NCBI RefSeq assembly: GCF_000723885.1 | Contig: NZ_CCDG010000011.1 | Span: 146,810-210,809, forward strand | DNA: 64,000 bases | Reading direction: 5' to 3' | DNA from: Paenibacillus camerounensis | GTDB lineage: Bacteria > Bacillota > Bacilli > Paenibacillales > Paenibacillaceae | Part shown: in pieces, positions 59,141-64,000 of the stretch | Position numbering within the stretch: the stretch's first letter is position 1 | Layout of the letters: each line of letters starts with the position of its first letter | Notes under the pieces: generated by a model | What the model saw: only the letters and a program-made list of their open reading frames with translations | Told to the model about the DNA's origin: nothing | The model's database searches: none | Made by a program: the position numbers and the translations under genes

Positions 59141-59785
59141 ATGCCGGATAATAGCATGCTGAAGCAAATGAAGGGTGCCATCTTTGATCTGGACGGAGTC
59201 ATAGTGGATACTGCCAAATATCATTATCTGGCTTGGCGGTCACTCGCGTCAGAGCTCGGTTTTGATTTTACTGAAGCGGATAATGAACGCCTTAAGGGTG
59301 TGAGCCGGATGAGATCGCTTGATATTCTGCTGGATATTGGCGGGCTGGAATTCACGGAGGATGAGAAGCTTGCCATGGCGGATAAAAAGAATCGTCTTTA
59401 CGTAGATTACATCTCCCGGTTAGAGGAGTCAGAGCTGCTTCCTGGCGTTAGAGAGTATCTGAACAGGCTGCGCGGCTGCGGTATCAGCATCGCCCTCGGC
59501 TCAGCCAGCAAGAATGCACAGTTCATTCTGGATAAGCTGAATATTGCCGGACTGTTCGATGCTGTTGTTGACGGCAACAAGGTATCCAGAGCCAAGCCGG
59601 ACCCGGAGGTATTTCTGACAGCTGCCCGGGAACTGGGTCTGCAGCCGTATGAGTGTGTTGTCTTTGAGGATGCCGAAGCAGGCGTGGCTGCAGGTAAAGC
59701 GGCAGGAATGCAGGTCGTCGGAACCGGAAGGCCTGAGGCATTAAGCGGGGCAGATGTTATTGTAAGCGGATTGCATGAATTATAG
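59141..59785 (+). CDS. pgmB: Beta-phosphoglucomutase
   Basis: Converts beta-glucose 1-phosphate from the two phosphorylases into glucose 6-phosphate through beta-glucose 1,6-bisphosphate. It is a 214-residue HAD-family enzyme with FDLDGVIVDTAKYHYLAWRS (~14, nucleophile Asp), LKGVSRMRSLDILL in the cap (~48), GSASKNAQFILDKL (~113), KPDPEVF (~145) and FEDAEAGVAAGKAAG (~168). AGGAGG lies 10 bases before the ATG. It closes the GH65-GH65-pgmB unit. Confidence 0.95.
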   Translation: MPDNSMLKQMKGAIFDLDGVIVDTAKYHYLAWRSLASELGFDFTEADNERLKGVSRMRSLDILLDIGGLEFTEDEKLAMADKKNRLYVDYISRLEESELLPGVREYLNRLRGCGISIALGSASKNAQFILDKLNIAGLFDAVVDGNKVSRAKPDPEVFLTAARELGLQPYECVVFEDAEAGVAAGKAAGMQVVGTGRPEALSGADVIVSGLHEL

Positions 59786-59925
59786 GGGCTTGATAGACTA
59801 ATAGTCGTGGGTTAGGTAACTCCCGATATAGATTGAACTCAGAACATACATAAATAAGAGAAGACCAGCATTCAATCTATGTAGACTCATTATTCTATTA
59901 TAGTAGGAAAGCTTGAGGGATGCAG

Positions 59926-60723
59926 ATGGAAACGTTGTTATTATGGCCGGATGGCGCTCCGGGGGCGCAGGGTACAAGTGATGAGGACTGCCCGGCAATT
60001 ACGCCTTATTTGGCGGAAGGAAGCAATAATGCTGCAGTGCTGATCTGTCCCGGTGGTGCTTACCGGCTGCGGGCTGACCATGAAGGAGGGCCGATAGCCG
60101 AGTGGCTGAACCTACTTGGAATCTCCGCTTTTGTGCTGCGTTACCGAGTGGCTCCTTACCAGTATCCGAACGCCCTGCTGGATGCTCAAAGAGCGCTGCG
60201 TACAATCCGTTATCGTGCGGAGGAATTCGGAATTGATCCGCAAAAAGCCGGCATACTGGGCTTCTCCGCCGGGGGGCATCTTGCTTCAACGGTATCCGGA
60301 CTGTTTGACAGAGGGAACAAGGAGTCAGAGGAGGCGCTCGAACGGGAGTCCTGCCGTCCGGACTTCTCTATTCTTTGCTACCCGGTCATATCCATGATGG
60401 ATGGTGTGACACATGAAGGCTCCAGAGACAATCTGCTGGGTGCTAATCCGCCTGAGGAGCTGATCCGCCGTTTAAGCGGGGAGCTGCAGGTCACGCCTGA
60501 TTCACCGCCTGCCTTCCTCTGGCATACTGCGGATGACGGCGCTGTACCGGTGGAGAACAGCCTGCTGCTTGCCGCAGCGCTGCGCCGCTGCCAGATTCCG
60601 TTTGATCTGCACGTGTATGCCCATGGTGAACATGGCCTGGGTCTGGCTGAAGAGGAGCCGCATACGCGCGGCTGGACCGGCGCCTGCGCTTCCTGGCTGC
60701 AGATGAACGGCTACGGGAAATAG
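59926..60723 (+). CDS. Alpha/beta-hydrolase esterase, paralogue of the pectin-locus enzyme
   Basis: A 265-residue alpha/beta-hydrolase of the BD-FAE/acetyl-xylan-esterase-like group. It shares all features with the protein at 3353-4120: LICPGGAYRLRADHEGGPIA (~43, oxyanion), GFSAGGH (~117), HTADDGAVPVENSLLLAAAL (~202) and GEHGLGL (~235). No signal peptide is present. The second ATG (59926) fits the GAGGG site; the first lies on it. It stands after pgmB with its own gap and is followed by a terminator. Acyl groups on the alpha-glucosides or on plant oligomers are possible substrates. Confidence 0.8.
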   Translation: METLLLWPDGAPGAQGTSDEDCPAITPYLAEGSNNAAVLICPGGAYRLRADHEGGPIAEWLNLLGISAFVLRYRVAPYQYPNALLDAQRALRTIRYRAEEFGIDPQKAGILGFSAGGHLASTVSGLFDRGNKESEEALERESCRPDFSILCYPVISMMDGVTHEGSRDNLLGANPPEELIRRLSGELQVTPDSPPAFLWHTADDGAVPVENSLLLAAALRRCQIPFDLHVYAHGEHGLGLAEEEPHTRGWTGACASWLQMNGYGK

Positions 60724-60747
60724 ACGGTTCTTGAATAACTGCTTCGA

Positions 60748-60787
60748 AGCCTTTCACGAGTTCTTAGAGCTTGTGAAGGGCTGTTTG
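60748..60787 (+). terminator. Intrinsic terminator
   Basis: Stem AGCCTTTCAC / GTGAAGGGCT with inner pairs, followed by GTTTGC. Moderate strength. Confidence 0.6.
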
Positions 60788-60868
60788 CTGTTCTTCTATC
60801 TGAATGTGGAGTTACATGATAAGATGGAAGTATTGGTTTGATTTAACAGGAAAAAAGGAGAATCGTGG

Positions 60869-62473
60869 ATGAAGAAGCTGCTTCATGTACTTTTAGCAAT
60901 GGGATTGATATTGGGCATGGGATTAACGCAAGAGGGAAAGGTCTCGGCTGAAGGAAGCAAGCAGGTGTTCAGAATTGGCGTGGACGTTATCCCGGGGCTG
61001 CTTGATCCGGCCCTTACTGTCAACGATACGGAGTCATCGGTCATCAAGGGCCTGTTCGAGGGTCTGGTCCGCTTGAATGAGAAGGGACAGGCCGTGCCGG
61101 GCATAGCGAAGTCCTGGAAAATATCCAATGGCGGCAAAACATACACCTTTGCCCTGCGGACCAGCGCCAAATGGAGCAACCAGCAGCCTATTAAGGCCGC
61201 GGACTTCGAATATGCCTGGAAGCGGGCATTGTCTCCGCAGTCTTATAACAGCCTGGCCTTCAAAATGTATATGATCGCCGGGGCGGAGAGCTATCACAAC
61301 GGTAAGCAGAAGGATGCCTCCAAAGTAGGGATTAAGGCGCTGAATGACCATACCCTTCAGGTGACGCTTGCTGCTCCGGACTATACTTTCCTTCAGATGC
61401 TTGCCGAGAATATTTACCTGCCGGTTAATACTGCTGCGGTCAAAGCTAACACTGGATGGGCTGGCAGTGCCAAGGCTATTGTAACCAACGGCCCGTTTAA
61501 GCTGGCAGCCTGGGATGCCTACCAGATTGTTCTGGTCAAGAATGCCGGGTACTACGCAGCTAAGGAGATTCAGCTCTCCGAGGTACACTTTCTTAAACCG
61601 GCGGCTTGGGAGCCTTCGAATACAGCAGCCTTTCTGGCCGGCAATCTTGATTGGATCGGGAGCGGCGAGAATACGGCTATTGACTATTATGATTCCATAA
61701 CTAACTCTGAAAACGATATTGAAAAATATACTTATCCGTACGCAGGCTTATATTATTATCAGTTTAATGTGAACGAAGCTCCATTTAATAATGTTAAGAT
61801 ACGTAAAGCTCTGGCAATGGCGGTGGACCGTGAAGGGCTGCCTTATGGCATTCCGGCTTATGGGGATGTTGCTCCGGCTATTTCTGGGGCAAAACAATCC
61901 TTCCGCTCAGAGATTGCAGATTCCAGATATTTTAAAGAAGATATCAAATTAGCCAAAAAGCTGCTGCAGGAGGGACTAAAGGAAGAGGGCCTGAAAAGCC
62001 TGCCGGAATTTAATATTATTGTGAATGCTGAGCAAAGACATGATCTGATTGCCTCAATCATCGTTTCCGGCTGGAAAGAAAAGCTGGGCATCAAGGCGAA
62101 TGTTGAGGTTCAGAGCTGGAGCGAGCTGCTGGATAACCGTTACAGCCAGGACTATACGGTGGCAAGAGCAGGCTGGCGGGCGGATTACAATGACCCTGCA
62201 ACGTTTTTGGAATATTTCACATCCTCGAGTGCAGACAATGATTCGGGCTGGAGCAATAAGCTGTATGACAGCTATATCCTGCAGGCACGGCAAAAACAGG
62301 AGCCCGCTGACCGGATGCGCCTGTACGCCAAAGCCGAGAAATTGCTGATCGATGAAATGGTTATCCTGCCGCTGTACTATTATGTTGCAGATGTTCTAAA
62401 GAGCCCGTCTGTTCAGGGTGTATATGTGGATTTTGACGGTTCGATTGCTTTTACCAGAGGGTATCTAAAATAA
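60869..62473 (+). CDS. Oligopeptide ABC transporter substrate-binding protein without lipobox
   Basis: A 534-residue OppA/DppE-type binding protein (SBP family 5). It has VIPGLLDPALTVNDTESSVI (~33), LFEGLVRLNEKGQAVPGIAK, the family ALRTSAKWSNQQPIKAADFE region and WRADYNDPATFLEYF (~433). The signal ends VSA-EG with no cysteine, so signal peptidase I would free it rather than leave it as a lipoprotein, unusual for Gram-positive binding proteins. No permease or ATPase gene is next to it in the window. AAAAAAGGAG precedes the ATG. Confidence 0.88.
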   Translation: MKKLLHVLLAMGLILGMGLTQEGKVSAEGSKQVFRIGVDVIPGLLDPALTVNDTESSVIKGLFEGLVRLNEKGQAVPGIAKSWKISNGGKTYTFALRTSAKWSNQQPIKAADFEYAWKRALSPQSYNSLAFKMYMIAGAESYHNGKQKDASKVGIKALNDHTLQVTLAAPDYTFLQMLAENIYLPVNTAAVKANTGWAGSAKAIVTNGPFKLAAWDAYQIVLVKNAGYYAAKEIQLSEVHFLKPAAWEPSNTAAFLAGNLDWIGSGENTAIDYYDSITNSENDIEKYTYPYAGLYYYQFNVNEAPFNNVKIRKALAMAVDREGLPYGIPAYGDVAPAISGAKQSFRSEIADSRYFKEDIKLAKKLLQEGLKEEGLKSLPEFNIIVNAEQRHDLIASIIVSGWKEKLGIKANVEVQSWSELLDNRYSQDYTVARAGWRADYNDPATFLEYFTSSSADNDSGWSNKLYDSYILQARQKQEPADRMRLYAKAEKLLIDEMVILPLYYYVADVLKSPSVQGVYVDFDGSIAFTRGYLK

Positions 62474-62528
62474 TCACTTGTACTCAGCCGGCCCGGCATA
62501 TTCTGCATTACGGGCTACATGTCATTCA

Positions 62529-62560
62529 GGTCAGCCGGATCTTCCGGTTGGCCTGTTTGT
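62529..62560 (+). terminator. Weak terminator-like hairpin
   Basis: GGTCAGCCGGA / TCCGGTTGGCC (two wobbles) with a 3-base loop and a TGTTTGT tail, between the binding protein and MetE-like genes. Confidence 0.45.
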
Positions 62561-62651
62561 GGTTCCGCTTTTTCCTATATTTGCGGCTAGATTTGAACTA
62601 ATATTGATAAAACACATGAGAATGCTGGTGTTTGAAAAAGGAGGAAGTACA

Positions 62652-63773
62652 ATGTGCATAGCCCACGCAGCACCGTTTCGTTTTGATATCGTAGGCAGCT
62701 TTCTGCGGCCTGCTGAGCTGAAGGAAGCCAGAGAAAAGTATGCAGGCGGAGAAATCCCGTTGACAGAGCTAAAGGCAGTAGAGGACAAGTGCATTATTGA
62801 ACTGGTGCACAAGCAAAAGCAGGCCGGGCTAAAAGTGGCTACAGACGGCGAATTCCGCAGAAGCTGGTGGCATCTTGATTTTTTCTGGGGTCTCCAGGGG
62901 GTAGCCCAAACGGAAAGCCTTTCGGTAAATGTGTTCAAAGGAACACCGGCGCGGTCACAATCTGCAGAGCTGACGGGGAAAATCAGCGGGAAGGATCATC
63001 CGTTTCTGGAGCATTTCAGGTTTGTCAAAAGTATTGCGGGCGAAGGGATTATTGTACGTCAGACGATCCCTTCGCCAACACAGTTCTTTCATCATCTGGT
63101 CTCTCCAGCCAATCTGGATAATACAAATCATGTCTACCCGGAGAGGGAAGGGCTGATCCGGGATATTGTAGCGGCCTATAGAACCGTCATCTCCGACCTG
63201 TACGCAGCGGGCTGCCGGAATGTCCAGTTGGACGACTGCTCCTGGGGACAGTTTTTTGAGGGGCGCTCCACAGCATTTGACGCAGACAGAAGCACCGATG
63301 AGCAGCGGAAGGAAGAAAAGCTCAGAATCAATAATCTGGTACTGGCTAACCATCCGGAAGACCTGAGGCTTACGACGCATGTGTGCCGCGGGAATTTTCG
63401 TTCAGCCTGGGCCACCTATGGGGGATATGAGCCGGTAGCAGAGGCGCTTTTTGCTCGGCAGAATGTAGATGCCTACTATCTGGAGTACGACTCGGAAAGA
63501 GCGGGCGGCTTCGAGCCCTTGCGTTACATGGGTAAGGACAAAAAAGTTGTGCTGGGCCTGATAACATCCAAAACACCCGAGCTGGAAAACAAAGAAACCA
63601 TCCTCGCGCGAATCCGTGAGGCAGCACAGTATGTGGAGCTGGACAGGCTGTATCTAAGTCCGCAATGCGGCTTTGCCTCGACCGAAGAAGGCAATCTCCT
63701 GACTGAAGAGGAGCAGTGGGCGAAGCTCAACCTGATCCGGGAAATCGCTGAAGAGGTGTGGGGCGCAGAGTAA
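62652..63773 (+). CDS. MetE C-terminal-like methyltransferase (YxjG/YxjH type)
   Basis: A 373-residue protein of the UROD/MetE-like family that includes YxjG and YxjH of Bacillus. It covers only the C-terminal catalytic half of MetE: FDIVGSFLRPAELKEAREKY at the start, VATDGEFRRSWWHLDFFWGL (~61), NVQLDDCSWGQFFEG (~193) and YLSPQCGFASTEEGNLL near the end. Catalytic histidine and cysteine positions (LRLTTHVCRGNF ~237) keep the zinc pattern. It may use S-methyl donors in sulfur salvage. The ATG at 62652 follows GGAGGAAG; the 58 codons upstream in frame have no site. Confidence 0.87.
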   Translation: MCIAHAAPFRFDIVGSFLRPAELKEAREKYAGGEIPLTELKAVEDKCIIELVHKQKQAGLKVATDGEFRRSWWHLDFFWGLQGVAQTESLSVNVFKGTPARSQSAELTGKISGKDHPFLEHFRFVKSIAGEGIIVRQTIPSPTQFFHHLVSPANLDNTNHVYPEREGLIRDIVAAYRTVISDLYAAGCRNVQLDDCSWGQFFEGRSTAFDADRSTDEQRKEEKLRINNLVLANHPEDLRLTTHVCRGNFRSAWATYGGYEPVAEALFARQNVDAYYLEYDSERAGGFEPLRYMGKDKKVVLGLITSKTPELENKETILARIREAAQYVELDRLYLSPQCGFASTEEGNLLTEEEQWAKLNLIREIAEEVWGAE

Positions 63774-63832
63774 AGGATGGGCTTGCTGAATACAGCGGCT
63801 TGTGACGGAAATGTAAAATAAGAGGGTCTTTT

Positions 63833-63866
63833 AGCTGCCGCCGGTGTTATGCGGGGGTGGCTTTTT
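63833..63866 (+). terminator. Probable terminator after the MetE-like gene
   Basis: Stem AGCTGCC-type / GGGTGGCT with mismatches, then T5. Modest. Confidence 0.5.
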
Positions 63867-63900
63867 GTTATTTGCTGCAGGATAGGAAGAGCATCTGGCT

Positions 63901-64000
63901 GCTGCCCGCCGCTGCCCGTCATTGCCCGCCGCTGCCCGCCGCTGTCCGCCGCTGCCCGCCGCTGCCCGTCATTGCCCGCCGCTGCCCGCCGCTGCCCGCC
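63901..64000. repeat. Tandem 10-bp repeat GCTGCCCGCC, at least ten copies
   Basis: Ten units from 63901 to the window end, with single-base variants. The pair GCTGCCCGTC-ATTGCCCGCC recurs 50 bp apart, so a 5-unit block was itself duplicated. The step is one DNA turn and not a multiple of three. The array continues beyond the window. Confidence 0.92.

Overview
The window looks like chromosomal DNA of a Bacillota of the Paenibacillus type. I infer this from the moderate-to-high G+C, strong AGGAGG/GGGAGG ribosome binding sites, frequent GTG and TTG starts, intrinsic terminators after most units, a Bacillus-type Fnr with C-terminal cysteines, a BceRS/BceAB module, NamA, and pectin and alpha-glucan catabolism. 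No rRNA, tRNA or CRISPR array was seen. Product names come from motif recognition, not from database searches.

Layout. 1-1504: truncated NAD+ synthetase gene on the minus strand. 1650-10874: pectin/galacturonate locus. A minus-strand run uxaB-uxaA-uxaC-esterase-rhamnogalacturonan acetylesterase-TIM-barrel isomerase and its LacI regulator lie back to back with a pectin methylesterase gene; a shared palindromic operator and a cre-like site sit at the promoters. 10875-19855: mixed small genes, an ABC-transporter relic, an AlkC-like DNA repair protein, a 51-bp tandem repeat array, lipoproteins, a TetR gene and its divergent partner with twin operators, RNase H and uracil-DNA glycosylase. 19899-21928: AI-2E-family membrane protein and stress-type genes. 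22064-25882: fruR-fruK-fruA fructose PTS operon. 25916-26552: decayed IS with a T-box-like relic. 26641-29168: short Crp-type regulator, a YitT-family gene behind a long leader with two small peptides, and an AIM24 family gene. 29503-37783: BceRS-type two-component system, SemiSWEET, MarR, NamA, then BceAB-type transporter-DedA-UppP behind a BceR-like site. 38187-48391: metE, a VOC protein, a Fur box facing a DUF1540 gene, a DUF4349 lipoprotein, MsrAB, a VTT protein, an oxidoreductase, HxlR and a RIC repair protein. 49418-54197: nirB-nirD-nirC with two perfect Fnr boxes, and the fnr gene. 54481-59785: two GH65 phosphorylases plus beta-phosphoglucomutase. 59926-63773: a second esterase, an oligopeptide-binding protein and a MetE-like methyltransferase. 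63901-64000: a 10-bp tandem repeat running off the end.

How it works together. The uxa genes turn galacturonate/glucuronate into 2-keto-3-deoxygluconate, and the neighbouring esterases, which have no signal peptide, would strip methyl and acetyl groups from imported pectin oligosaccharides. The Bce-like transporter, DedA protein and UppP form one plausible unit guarding the undecaprenyl-phosphate cycle. The nir genes form an oxygen-controlled nitrite-use unit. The GH65 pair and PgmB would phosphorolyse alpha-linked disaccharides to glucose 6-phosphate.

Best candidates for something new: the two-peptide leader before the YitT gene, the Fur-box promoter aimed antisense across the DUF1540 gene with an otherwise unexplained plus-strand terminator, the BceAB-DedA-UppP cassette, and the 51-bp repeat array.
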